Assembly (NCBI GenBank): GCA_002479785.1
Contig: DLPD01000013.1
Location: forward strand, 50,915 to 114,914
Source: Cytophagaceae bacterium UBA7467
GTDB lineage: Bacteria > Bacteroidota > Bacteroidia > Cytophagales > Spirosomataceae
Length of the DNA stretch: 64,000 bases
Direction: 5' to 3'
Shown here: in pieces, positions 28,362 through 36,816 of the stretch
How the letters are laid out: each line of letters starts with the position of its first letter
How positions within the stretch are numbered: the first letter of the stretch is position 1
Notes under the pieces: generated by a model
Database searches by the model: none
What the model saw: the letters and a program-made list of their open reading frames with translations, nothing else
What the model was told of the DNA's origin: nothing
Program-made: the position numbers and the translations under genes

Positions 28362-28364
28362 ATT

Positions 28365-28973
28365 ATGCAGACTTCCTTATCCCTCCAATATCCCTTTATT
28401 TTAGCTTCTAACTCTCCCCGACGAAAAGAGATTCTACGTTCCGCTGGTTTCGAGTTTTCTGTATTACCCAGTGATGTAGATGAATCTTTCTCAGCTGAAA
28501 TGAAGCCTCAGGAGGTTCCAGTACATTTGGCAGAAAGAAAAGCGAATGAATTAGCGCTAATTTCCCCGAATGCTTTGGTTTTAGCAGCTGACACGGTGGT
28601 GATATTGGGGAATGATATTTTAAATAAACCTCAGGATAAATTGGAGGCTATTCAAATGTTGCAGCAATTATCAGGAAAAACACACGAAGTGGTAACGGGA
28701 ATTGCCTTGCATACGCCTCAAGGTTTGTTAACAAAGGCTGACTCGGCCCTCGTGAAATTTAGAGTTTTTGAGGACTGGGAAATTGATTTCTATGTAAGAG
28801 AAGGATCGTGTTTGGATAAAGCAGGTGCTTATGGGGTACAAGATTTCTTGGGAATGGTAGGTATTGAGTCCATTCAAGGTTCTTTCTACACCGTAATGGG
28901 TTTACCTATTTTTGACGTGTATCAATTACTAAAACCGTATGTATTAAACGGGAAACAGTTACTAATTAGATAG
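28365..28973 (+). CDS. maf: Maf-like nucleoside triphosphate pyrophosphatase
   Basis: Hydrolyses non-canonical or modified nucleotides (dTTP/UTP and m-nucleotides in characterised Maf proteins) to the monophosphate. The 202-residue protein has the P-loop-like SNSPRRKEIL near its start, LAADTVVI, and the KAGAYGVQDF active-site region. The family normally begins about here; TTG at 28359 lies within the -7 box and is rejected. Its 3' end overlaps the convergent IscA-type gene by 8 nt. Confidence 0.92.
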   Translation: MQTSLSLQYPFILASNSPRRKEILRSAGFEFSVLPSDVDESFSAEMKPQEVPVHLAERKANELALISPNALVLAADTVVILGNDILNKPQDKLEAIQMLQQLSGKTHEVVTGIALHTPQGLLTKADSALVKFRVFEDWEIDFYVREGSCLDKAGAYGVQDFLGMVGIESIQGSFYTVMGLPIFDVYQLLKPYVLNGKQLLIR

Positions 28974-29292
28974 AGAAACTTTCTCCGCAACCGCAGGTTC
29001 GGCTGGCGTTCGGGTTTTTGAATTGGAAACCTTTGCCATTAAGTCCGTCCGAAAAGTCTAATTCAGTGCCAGCAAGATAAAGGATTGATTTTTTATCTAC
29101 CATTACCTTGACTCCTTTGTCCTCGAAAATCATGTCGTTCGGTTGAGGTTCTGCTGCAAAATCAAGATTGTACATCAAGCCTGAGCAACCGCCACCTTCG
29201 ACTGCCACGCGGATGTTGAACTCTTCCGTTAAACCTTCTTTAGAACGTAATTCTTTGATTCTATTGGCAGCTAAATCCGTGATGGTGATCAT
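28966..29292 (-). CDS. A-type iron-sulfur carrier (IscA/ErpA/SufA family)
   Basis: A 108-residue A-type carrier that holds and transfers Fe-S clusters. The three conserved cysteines are visible: one in EGGGCSGLMY and the CxC pair in RTCGCGESFSI at the C-terminus. It is divergent from sufC, so it belongs functionally to the SUF cluster and could be called SufA, though orthology among A-type carriers is hard to fix by eye. It has its own -7 box. Confidence 0.93.
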   Translation of the reverse strand: MITITDLAANRIKELRSKEGLTEEFNIRVAVEGGGCSGLMYNLDFAAEPQPNDMIFEDKGVKVMVDKKSILYLAGTELDFSDGLNGKGFQFKNPNASRTCGCGESFSI

Positions 29293-29321
29293 AATCGATG
29301 TATTTTGATGAAATTCTGATA

Positions 29322-29329
29322 CAAAAGTA
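29322..29329 (-). promoter_or_regulatory. Predicted -7 box for the IscA-type gene
   Basis: TACTTTTG on the minus strand, a perfect TAnnTTTG box 29 nt upstream of the ATG. Leader about 26 nt. Confidence 0.5.
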
Positions 29330-29404
29330 GGTCTTTTTTTGATAAAAAAAATGATTATTTAGAGTCAATCTAAATAAAGTATAGTTTTTCAAAACCATTG
29401 GTCT

Positions 29405-29412
29405 TAATTTTG
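29405..29412 (+). promoter_or_regulatory. Predicted -7 box for the suf operon
   Basis: TAATTTTG, perfect TAnnTTTG, 30 nt upstream of ATG 29443. It places the transcription start near 29416, so the longer frame starting at 29398 cannot be used. Confidence 0.55.
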
Positions 29413-29442
29413 TGTTTCAATTGCAGATTAAAAACACATACC

Positions 29443-30195
29443 ATGCTTTCAATAAAGAATTTACAAGCAAGAATAGGGGAGAAAGAAATCTTGAAGGGGA
29501 TCAATTTAGAAATTAAAGCCGGCGAGGTTCATGCGATTATGGGGCCTAATGGGTCTGGTAAATCGACTTTGGCATCCGTACTAGCGGGTCGAGAAGATTA
29601 TGATGTAACCGGCGGTTCCGTTGAATTTCAAGGAAAAGATTTATTGGATTTAGCTCCAGAAGAACGTGCGGCAGAGGGTTTATTCCTTGCTTTTCAGTAC
29701 CCAGTGGAGATTCCAGGGGTATCGACGACGAACTTTATGAAGTCAGCGGTAAATGAAATCCGCAAATACCGAGGAGAAGAGCCTTTGGACGCTGTTCAAT
29801 TTTTGAAAATGTTCAAAGAGAAGATGAGCTATGTTAATATTGACCAAAGTTTATTGTCTCGTGCCTTAAACGAGGGATTCTCTGGCGGAGAAAAGAAAAG
29901 AAATGAAATCTTCCAAATGGCGGTCTTAGAACCCAAGTTGGCTATTTTAGATGAAACAGACTCTGGTTTGGACATCGATGCGCTTCGTATCGTGGCAGAA
30001 GGAGTAAATAAATTGAAATCACCTGATAATGCGACAATTGTGGTGACGCACTACCAACGTCTTTTGGACTACATTGTACCGGATTTTGTACACGTATTGT
30101 ACAAAGGAAAAATTGTGAAATCTGGTGGAAAAGAATTAGCGCTAGAATTAGAAGAGCGTGGATATGATTGGATTATTTCAGCTTTAGGAGAATAA
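29443..30195 (+). CDS. sufC: Fe-S cluster assembly ATPase SufC
   Basis: ABC-type ATPase of the SufBC2D scaffold. The 250-residue protein has Walker A GPNGSGKST, the Q-loop FQYPVEIPG typical of SufC, the signature FSGGEKKRNE and Walker B LAILDETDSGLD. ATG 29443 (MLSIKNLQARIG) is chosen over a longer frame because of the promoter at 29405. It is first in the operon: no sufB is found between it and the divergent A-type carrier, which is unusual. Confidence 0.97.
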   Translation: MLSIKNLQARIGEKEILKGINLEIKAGEVHAIMGPNGSGKSTLASVLAGREDYDVTGGSVEFQGKDLLDLAPEERAAEGLFLAFQYPVEIPGVSTTNFMKSAVNEIRKYRGEEPLDAVQFLKMFKEKMSYVNIDQSLLSRALNEGFSGGEKKRNEIFQMAVLEPKLAILDETDSGLDIDALRIVAEGVNKLKSPDNATIVVTHYQRLLDYIVPDFVHVLYKGKIVKSGGKELALELEERGYDWIISALGE

Positions 30196-30196
30196 G

Positions 30197-31408
30197 ATGT
30201 TGTATACAGAATTAACCTCATCGGCTCAGAAAGAGGCTTTAGAGCGTTTCAAGGCCAAAGGATTTCCGACAAATAAGTGGGAAGAATGGAAGTACGCGTC
30301 CTTGAAATCTTGGAATGAGAAAGACCTAGATTGGGCTCCTTCTGCTTTAAATGTAGCTTCTTCCGCTGTTTTACAATCTCAAAATGGGCTTACTAGCTTC
30401 CATGGGGCATTGCCTGCTGGAGTGGAATTTAGTTCATTTGATTCGTTCTTAGCATCCAATCCAACGATTGCCGCTACCTGGGAACAGCGTTTCCCTATTT
30501 TAGATCAGAACTCCTTATACGATTTAAACACGGCTCTTGCGGTTAATACGCAGGTTTTGTGGGTTAAAGCAGGCGTAACTGTCGATCAGGCTATCACGCA
30601 TGATTTTATCGTATCTGCAGCAAAAGCATCGGCGGTTCAAAGTCGTTTGATTGTGTATTTAGAAGAGAATGCGTCATTAACTTTAATTGAGCGAGCATTT
30701 ACGATTGAGGGTTCAGCGGAGGTTTTATCTAATTTCGTGCAAGAAATTTATGTGAACGAAAAAGCGAATTTGACCTACGTGAAGGAACAAGATTTGGCCC
30801 CAAATACTACTCACATCGATCATACGTTCATTACCCAGCTATCGGATAGTCAGGTAGATTTGTTTACCTTCTCGTTGAATGCGGCCTTCATACGTAATAA
30901 CTTACATTTTTACAGCGATGGAGAGAATGTAGTTTCAAATTTAAATGGCCTTTACGTGCCAGGAGAGGATCAATTAATGGATTCTCATACGGTGGTTGAT
31001 CACCGAAAGCCGAATTCTGAATCCAATGAATTATACAAGGGAGTTTTGTTAGGAAACGCAACGGGCGTGTTTAATGGTAAAATTTTTGTGCGTCCAGATG
31101 CGCAAAAGACTAATGCTTTCCAAAGTTGTAAAAACGTCCTTGCCTCCACCAGGGCAACGATGAATACGAAGCCACAATTAGAGATTTGGGCAGATGATGT
31201 AAAATGTTCCCACGGAACAACAACAGGTCAATTGAACGAAGAGGCTTTATTCTATTTACGTTCAAGAGGAATTTCCTTAGCCAATGCACGAACTTTATTG
31301 CTTCTAGCCTTCGTTCAGGAGGTAATCGACCGTGTAGAACACGAGGAGACGAAATTGCGTTTGACAGATAAAATTATTTCTAAAATCCAGACTTCCTTAG
31401 CGATTTAA
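30197..31408 (+). CDS. sufD: Fe-S cluster assembly protein SufD
   Basis: SufD pairs with SufB and SufC in the cluster scaffold. The 403-residue protein has a variable N-terminus and the conserved beta-helix core (YVPGEDQLMDSHTVVDHRKP, GVFNGKIFVRPDAQKT, DDVKCSHGTTTGQL). The KCSHG segment holds the histidine typical of SufD. A SufB alternative was considered, since both share the core; the shorter length and absence of the SufB N-terminal cysteine pattern favour SufD. It starts 1 nt after sufC. Confidence 0.94.
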   Translation: MLYTELTSSAQKEALERFKAKGFPTNKWEEWKYASLKSWNEKDLDWAPSALNVASSAVLQSQNGLTSFHGALPAGVEFSSFDSFLASNPTIAATWEQRFPILDQNSLYDLNTALAVNTQVLWVKAGVTVDQAITHDFIVSAAKASAVQSRLIVYLEENASLTLIERAFTIEGSAEVLSNFVQEIYVNEKANLTYVKEQDLAPNTTHIDHTFITQLSDSQVDLFTFSLNAAFIRNNLHFYSDGENVVSNLNGLYVPGEDQLMDSHTVVDHRKPNSESNELYKGVLLGNATGVFNGKIFVRPDAQKTNAFQSCKNVLASTRATMNTKPQLEIWADDVKCSHGTTTGQLNEEALFYLRSRGISLANARTLLLLAFVQEVIDRVEHEETKLRLTDKIISKIQTSLAI

Positions 31409-31410
31409 TC

Positions 31411-32637
31411 ATGGCGGATAAATTAAATATAGATCAAATTAGAGCAGATTTCCCTGTTTTACATCAGCAGGTGAACAAGGCCCCTTTGATTTATTTTGAT
31501 AATGCGGCGACAACCCAAAAACCGAAAGCGGTCATTGACACCCTATTAGCTTATTATGAGCAGGACAATGCCAATATTCACCGAGGAATTCACACCTTGG
31601 CGGAACGTGCGACTACGGCCTATGAGTTAACAAGAAAAAAGTTAGCGTCTTTTTTGAATGCTCCGTCTACCGATCAAATTATATTCACCTCGGGTACGAC
31701 TGCAGGTATTAATTTAGTAGCCCAAACTTTTGGGCGGGCAAACGTCGAAAAAGGAGATCAAATCATTGTCTCTAACTTAGAACACCACTCAAACATCGTG
31801 CCTTGGCAGATGATTGCGGAGGAAAAAGGGGCGGAGATAAAGGTGATTCCTGTGAGCAATGAAGGTGTTTTGGATATGGAAGCATTCAAAGCATTGTTAA
31901 ACCCTAAGGTAAAATTAGTCGCTGTCAATCACGTGTCAAACGCGATTGGGACGATTAATCCTATTGCGGAGATTATTTCCTTAGCTCACGAAGTAGGGGC
32001 GAAAGTGTTAATTGATGGCGCGCAATCTGTAGCCCATTTGGCTATAGATGTACAAGCGTTAGATATGGATTTCTTTGTGTTTTCGGCACATAAACTTTTT
32101 GGGCCTACAGGCGTGGGAGTTTTGTACGGTAAGCGCGAAATATTGGAATCGATGCCGCCTTACCAAGGAGGAGGGGAGATGATTAAAGAGGTGAGTTTTG
32201 CGGGAACAACCTACAATGAATTACCTTATAAATTTGAGGCAGGTACGCCTAATATTGCGGATGTGATTGCCTTTGGAGCTGCTTTAGACTATATTCAAGC
32301 CATTCCTGCGGAATCATTAGCCGCGCAGGAAGAAGCACTTTTAGCCTATGCAACTCAGAAGTTGCAAGCCATTCCTGGATTACGGATTATGGGAACGGCG
32401 CCGGAAAAGATTGCGGTTGTTTCCTTCGTAATTGATGGAGTTCACCCGCAAGATATAGGCGTTTTATTAGATAAATTTGGCATCGCCATTCGGACAGGAC
32501 ATCACTGCGCGCAACCTTTAATGCAGCGCTATGAGCTAGTAGGAACCTGTCGCGCCTCGTTTGCGTTTTATAATACGTTGGAGGAAATCGATCGTTTTGT
32601 GCTTTGCTTAGAAAAGACCTTACAAATGTTAGGATAA
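31411..32637 (+). CDS. sufS: Cysteine desulfurase SufS
   Basis: PLP enzyme that takes sulfur from cysteine for cluster assembly. The 408-residue protein has the PLP lysine in FSAHKLFGPTGVG, the aspartate in VLIDGAQSVAH, and the catalytic cysteine in RTGHHCAQPL, a group II (SufS) feature. It starts 2 nt after sufD, and its stop overlaps the sufE start (TAATG). Confidence 0.97.
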   Translation: MADKLNIDQIRADFPVLHQQVNKAPLIYFDNAATTQKPKAVIDTLLAYYEQDNANIHRGIHTLAERATTAYELTRKKLASFLNAPSTDQIIFTSGTTAGINLVAQTFGRANVEKGDQIIVSNLEHHSNIVPWQMIAEEKGAEIKVIPVSNEGVLDMEAFKALLNPKVKLVAVNHVSNAIGTINPIAEIISLAHEVGAKVLIDGAQSVAHLAIDVQALDMDFFVFSAHKLFGPTGVGVLYGKREILESMPPYQGGGEMIKEVSFAGTTYNELPYKFEAGTPNIADVIAFGAALDYIQAIPAESLAAQEEALLAYATQKLQAIPGLRIMGTAPEKIAVVSFVIDGVHPQDIGVLLDKFGIAIRTGHHCAQPLMQRYELVGTCRASFAFYNTLEEIDRFVLCLEKTLQMLG

Positions 32638-33053
32638 TGGGAAAGTCGATTAACGAAATTCAAGAGGAATTAATAGAAGAGTTTGGTCTTTTTGAAGACT
32701 GGGCAGATAAATACGAGTATTTAATTGACCTAGGCAAGAAATTAGCCCCCATGTCTGACGCCTTTAAAACGGAAGAAAATGTCATTAAGGGTTGCCAAAG
32801 CCGTGTTTGGTTACATGCCGAAAAACAAGGCGATTTAGTTGTTTTTCAAGCAGATTCAGAGGCCATTATCGTGAAAGGAATGATTTCGATGTTGATTCGG
32901 GTTTTATCGAATCAAACACCAGCGGCGATTTTGGCGGCAGACTTGTATTTTATTGAGCAAATTGGCATGAGCCAACATTTAGCCCAAACCAGATCAAATG
33001 GATTAGTTTCCATGGTTAAACAAATGCAACATTATGCCCTGGCCTTCTCTTAA
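32637..33053 (+). CDS. sufE: Cysteine desulfuration protein SufE
   Basis: SufE accepts persulfide sulfur from SufS and passes it to the scaffold. The 138-residue protein carries the acceptor cysteine in VIKGCQSRVW and the family segment FEDWADKYEYLIDLGK. A longer frame opens at 32604 inside sufS; ATG 32637 forms a TAATG junction with sufS and gives the usual length. Confidence 0.95.
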   Translation: MGKSINEIQEELIEEFGLFEDWADKYEYLIDLGKKLAPMSDAFKTEENVIKGCQSRVWLHAEKQGDLVVFQADSEAIIVKGMISMLIRVLSNQTPAAILAADLYFIEQIGMSQHLAQTRSNGLVSMVKQMQHYALAFS

Positions 33054-33066
33054 GCGATTATTTAGA

Positions 33067-33396
33067 ATGGAAAATTCAAGTCAAATGAACGAGGTAGAAT
33101 TAAAGGAAAAAGTGGTGAAGGCGATTAAAACCGTCTATGATCCAGAAATTCCAGTGGATGTGTATGAGCTAGGATTAATCTATGAAATCAAGATTTTTCC
33201 GGTCAATAACGTGTACATTTTGATGACCCTAACATCCCCTTCTTGTCCGTCAGCGGAAAGCATTCCTGTGGATATTGAGAAGGCTGTAAGAGAGATTGAA
33301 GGTATTGCGGAAGTCTCCGTAGAATTAACATTTGATCCTCCTTATGAACAGGATATGATGTCTGAAGTAGCCAAGTTGGAACTTGGTTTTATGTAA
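33067..33396 (+). CDS. DUF59/MIP18-type Fe-S assembly protein (SufT-like)
   Basis: A small 109-residue DUF59 protein in the SUF operon. The signature VYDPEIPVDVYELGLIY and the TSPSCPSAESIP cysteine loop are clear. Family members help mature Fe-S proteins. A longer frame starts at 33034 within sufE; ATG 33067, 13 nt after the sufE stop, is preferred. It probably acts downstream of the scaffold in cluster delivery. Confidence 0.92.
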   Translation: MENSSQMNEVELKEKVVKAIKTVYDPEIPVDVYELGLIYEIKIFPVNNVYILMTLTSPSCPSAESIPVDIEKAVREIEGIAEVSVELTFDPPYEQDMMSEVAKLELGFM

Positions 33397-33429
33397 TTGT
33401 GTTAACGTCTTAAAATAAAAATAGAAAAT

Positions 33430-33843
33430 ATGTATCCAGAACATTTAGTACATCCTATGCGGATGGATATCGTTGCCGGTGGATTCCAGGAATTGAAGTT
33501 AGCTTCAGAGGTGGAAGAAGTGATGGCTAAACCAGGTACAACCCTGGTATTTTTTAACTCAGTTTGTGGCTGTTCAGCTTCTACGGCTCGTCCAGGTGTA
33601 AAACATGCTGTAGCATCATCAGTTAAGAAACCGGATCAATTAGTGACCGTTTTCGCTGGTGTTGATCCAGAAGCGGTTCAGAAAGCTCGTGAATATACGC
33701 TACCTTACCCTCCATCATCTCCATCGATAGCGTTGTTTAAAGATGGGGAGTTAGTTCATTTCGTAGAACGTCACCACATTGAAGGTCGTTCAGCCGATAT
33801 GATCGCCGGACATTTGGAAGGTGTGTTTGAAGAGTTTTGCTAA
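33430..33843 (+). CDS. BrxA/BrxB-family bacilliredoxin
   Basis: A 137-residue thioredoxin-like protein with the CGC active site (FNSVCGCSASTARPGV) of the YphP/YqiW (bacilliredoxin) family, known in Firmicutes to remove bacillithiol from proteins. In Bacteroidetes, bacillithiol-like thiols are plausible but not shown here. It follows the DUF59 gene by 33 nt and ends in a strong terminator, so it may be the last gene of the suf operon, linking cluster assembly to thiol redox control. Confidence 0.92.
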   Translation: MYPEHLVHPMRMDIVAGGFQELKLASEVEEVMAKPGTTLVFFNSVCGCSASTARPGVKHAVASSVKKPDQLVTVFAGVDPEAVQKAREYTLPYPPSSPSIALFKDGELVHFVERHHIEGRSADMIAGHLEGVFEEFC

Positions 33844-33855
33844 TAGTAATGCAAT

Positions 33856-33891
33856 AAAAAAGGGAGCTTCCATTCGAAGCTCCCTTTTTTT
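33856..33891. terminator. Bidirectional terminator after the suf operon
   Basis: A 15-bp stem (AAAAAAGGGAGCTTC and complement) with a 5-nt loop and T7 tail, between the bacilliredoxin gene and the convergent M16 peptidase gene. Confidence 0.9.
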
Positions 33892-33909
33892 ATGTCCTTT
33901 CAGCTAGGA

Positions 33910-36738
33910 TTATTGCTTAGGCGCACCGCCCATCGCTCCTGATTCTGAACTGTTATTTTTTGCTTTCTCAGCCATTTTCTTAGCGGCACCTTCATAATCA
34001 CCTGCTTTGATGAAGGACATCTTCAACAAGTCGATTGATTTCTGAGTTGCCTCTTGAATTTGGGCTGGAGTTAAGCTCTTGATCTTATTTTCTAATTCTT
34101 CAGACCATTTCATATTACGGCCTAAGAACAAGTTGTTGTTCAAGCTACCAACTAAAGCATTGTCTTGAGAACGCGTTACTTGACGTGATTGTAACCAAGA
34201 TTTTTTCGCTTCATCGATTTCTTTCTGAGTGAAACCTTCTTTCAATACTTTTTCGATTTCTTCTTTGAAAGCAGACTCTAATTTTGCTAAGTTCTCCGGA
34301 GCGTAGATTGCATAGCCGATGAAAGCACCGCTTTGATCTAAAGGACTCGCAACGAATTGAGAACCTACACCATAGGATAGGCCATCTTTTTGGCGTATGC
34401 GGTTCATTAAACGTGAACTTAATCCGCTACCGCCTCCTAACATATAGTTCGATAATTCTAAAGCAGCGTAATTAGGATCGCTATCTGAGATTTTCAATGG
34501 CTGGTAAGCTAGGAAAAAGGCATTAGCTTTATCTGGAGTTTCAATTGAAATGGCTTTTCCACCCGTTTCTTTGAACACGTCTGCCACACGCTTGTAAGGC
34601 TTAGGTGATTTCCAATTCGCAAATTCAGCTGCGATGACATCTTTCAATTCCTTCTCATCAAAATCGCCCACTGCAGAGAAGGTAGCGTTAGAAGCACCGT
34701 AAAAGTTCTTATAGAAATTAACAGATTCTTCCAGTTTAGCAGCACTGTAGTTAGCCGTTTGTTCCGCCATTGTTGGTTGGTAACGAACGTCTCGCTTGTC
34801 ATAATGACCTGTTCTTAATTGACTTAACGCTTCTGACCCTTTCGCTTGAGGCTCACTTTTTTGTCCCTCAATGGCCGTTAAATTCTCTTGCTTTAATTTT
34901 TCGAATTCATCTGCCGGGAATACAGGTTGCTTTAAGGCCTCGGCTACTAGTTTCAAGGCAGGAATTAAATTGTCACGCGTTGTCTCAATGGAAACATTTG
35001 CTTGGGTAGCACCACCTGAAATGCTTACACGTGCTTTTAACTTGTCTAATTCATCTTGGAATTGTTGACGTGTATGTTTTGCTGTTCCTTTTGTTAACAT
35101 ATCTGCGGCTAAATCGGCAGCAGTTGCTGTTCCCATTAATGATTTTTCATCACCGAAACGTAAGGTCATACGTGCATATACTGAATTACCTCTTGTTTTC
35201 TTTGATAACAAGGCTAATTGCACTCCACCAATTTTATCCGTTTTTGTACGAGCATCAATGTTTGCTGGAGATGGATCAAAAGCCTCACCTTGGCTTACCG
35301 CAGCTTTAGGTTTGAAGTCTTTTAAGACAGTCGCTACGTCCTTGGCTTCTGGAATCTCAGCGCGTTCAGGTTTCTCTGTAGGGTAGAAGGTACCTGAAGT
35401 TCTGTTAGCAGATTTGAAATAAGCGGCTGCCACCCGTTGAATATCAGCAGGCGTTATTTTCTCTAGTTGATTACGTGTATGGAACAATAAACGCCAATCC
35501 CCTTGAGCGATGTATTCAGAAAGTCCTACACCTACGCGTTGTGCGTTGTTTAATAAAAGTTCAATGTTCTTGATTCCTTTCGTTTTAATGCGATCTACTT
35601 CTTCTTTTGTTGGAGGAGTTTTGGCAAAATTCTCGATCGTATTGATCATAATTTGTCGAACAGAATCCACCGATTTCTCTTTTAATACTTCAGCACCGAA
35701 ATAAACTAAGCCTGGCTCTTTCAATTGGAAAGTCATTCCAAATTGGCTACTAGCCTTTTTAGTATCAATTAAAGCCTTGTATAAGCGTCCAGAAGGAGCA
35801 TCAGTTAATAAATCAGTCATAACATCAACCGCAACATAATCCGGGTGTAAACCGGATGGAATATGGTAAGCCATTCCCACTACTTGAACATCACCCACAC
35901 GACGAAGCGTTACATCCCGCTCGCCATCTTGTGTAGGCTCAGCGGTGAAAGTAGGCGTTAATACACGCTCTGGACGTGGGATAACACCAAATTTCTCGTT
36001 AACTAACTTCAACGTTTTGATTGGATCGAACTTTCCAGCTACTAACAATACCGCGTTGTCTGGTTGGTAATATTTGCGATAATAGGCTTGCAGGTTTTCA
36101 ATAGGCACTTTTTCGATGTCAGAACGAGCACCGATGGTTGAGTTACCGTAGTTATGCCATAAAAAAGCGGTAGAAACGATGCGCTCCATTAGAACACTAC
36201 CAGGATCGTTTTCGCCACGTTCGAATTCGTTGCGAACAACTGTCATTTCAGTCTCTAACTCGCTTTTAGCGATACGTGAATTGATCATACGATCCGCTTC
36301 CATATCTAAAGCCCAGTCTAAGTTTTCATCCGTAGCAGCAAATGTCTCGAAGTAATTCGTGCGGTCTAACCAAGTCGTTCCGTTAAATTGTGCTCCGTGA
36401 TCTGAGATTTCTTTCGCTACTTCTTTGTGTTTTTCTTTCGTGCCCTTGAACACCATGTGTTCTAAAAGGTGTGACATCCCTGTTTCACCATAGCCCTCGT
36501 GGCGAGAACCTACTAAATAGGTGATATTAACCGTAATGGTTTGTTTAGAAGGGTCTGGGAATAAAAGTACGCGTAATCCATTTGCTAATTTATATTCCGT
36601 AATTCCCTCCGCTTCGGTTACCTTTTCGGGTATAGGAAGGCTAGCGGTAGCCTTTTGTGTTGATGGAGTGGGTTTAGGTTGTGCAATTGCGGGCTGCAAA
36701 AGACAAAGCATTAAACCCGATAGAATAATTTTCTTCAT
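33910..36738 (-). CDS. Exported M16 metallopeptidase, two-lobe fusion
   Basis: A periplasmic zinc peptidase of 942 residues with a signal peptide (about 1-19, ending AIA). The N-terminal half has the inverted zinc motif HLLEHMVFKG with the distal glutamate in ETEMTVVRNEFERGE. The C-terminal half has the M16 fold (LGGGSGLSSRLMNRIRQKDG) without HxxEH, so it forms the inactive half of the clamshell. It likely degrades peptides in the periplasm. A C-terminal low-complexity tail follows. It is a single gene with a 78-nt gap to the next. Confidence 0.93.
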   Translation of the reverse strand: MKKIILSGLMLCLLQPAIAQPKPTPSTQKATASLPIPEKVTEAEGITEYKLANGLRVLLFPDPSKQTITVNITYLVGSRHEGYGETGMSHLLEHMVFKGTKEKHKEVAKEISDHGAQFNGTTWLDRTNYFETFAATDENLDWALDMEADRMINSRIAKSELETEMTVVRNEFERGENDPGSVLMERIVSTAFLWHNYGNSTIGARSDIEKVPIENLQAYYRKYYQPDNAVLLVAGKFDPIKTLKLVNEKFGVIPRPERVLTPTFTAEPTQDGERDVTLRRVGDVQVVGMAYHIPSGLHPDYVAVDVMTDLLTDAPSGRLYKALIDTKKASSQFGMTFQLKEPGLVYFGAEVLKEKSVDSVRQIMINTIENFAKTPPTKEEVDRIKTKGIKNIELLLNNAQRVGVGLSEYIAQGDWRLLFHTRNQLEKITPADIQRVAAAYFKSANRTSGTFYPTEKPERAEIPEAKDVATVLKDFKPKAAVSQGEAFDPSPANIDARTKTDKIGGVQLALLSKKTRGNSVYARMTLRFGDEKSLMGTATAADLAADMLTKGTAKHTRQQFQDELDKLKARVSISGGATQANVSIETTRDNLIPALKLVAEALKQPVFPADEFEKLKQENLTAIEGQKSEPQAKGSEALSQLRTGHYDKRDVRYQPTMAEQTANYSAAKLEESVNFYKNFYGASNATFSAVGDFDEKELKDVIAAEFANWKSPKPYKRVADVFKETGGKAISIETPDKANAFFLAYQPLKISDSDPNYAALELSNYMLGGGSGLSSRLMNRIRQKDGLSYGVGSQFVASPLDQSGAFIGYAIYAPENLAKLESAFKEEIEKVLKEGFTQKEIDEAKKSWLQSRQVTRSQDNALVGSLNNNLFLGRNMKWSEELENKIKSLTPAQIQEATQKSIDLLKMSFIKAGDYEGAAKKMAEKAKNNSSESGAMGGAPKQ

Positions 36739-36816
36739 AAGGGTATTTTGTTTTTAGACTAGAAAATTAAAGATTAATTGACTCGGTGATACAGATAAAA
36801 TGATGAACGGCAAGAA

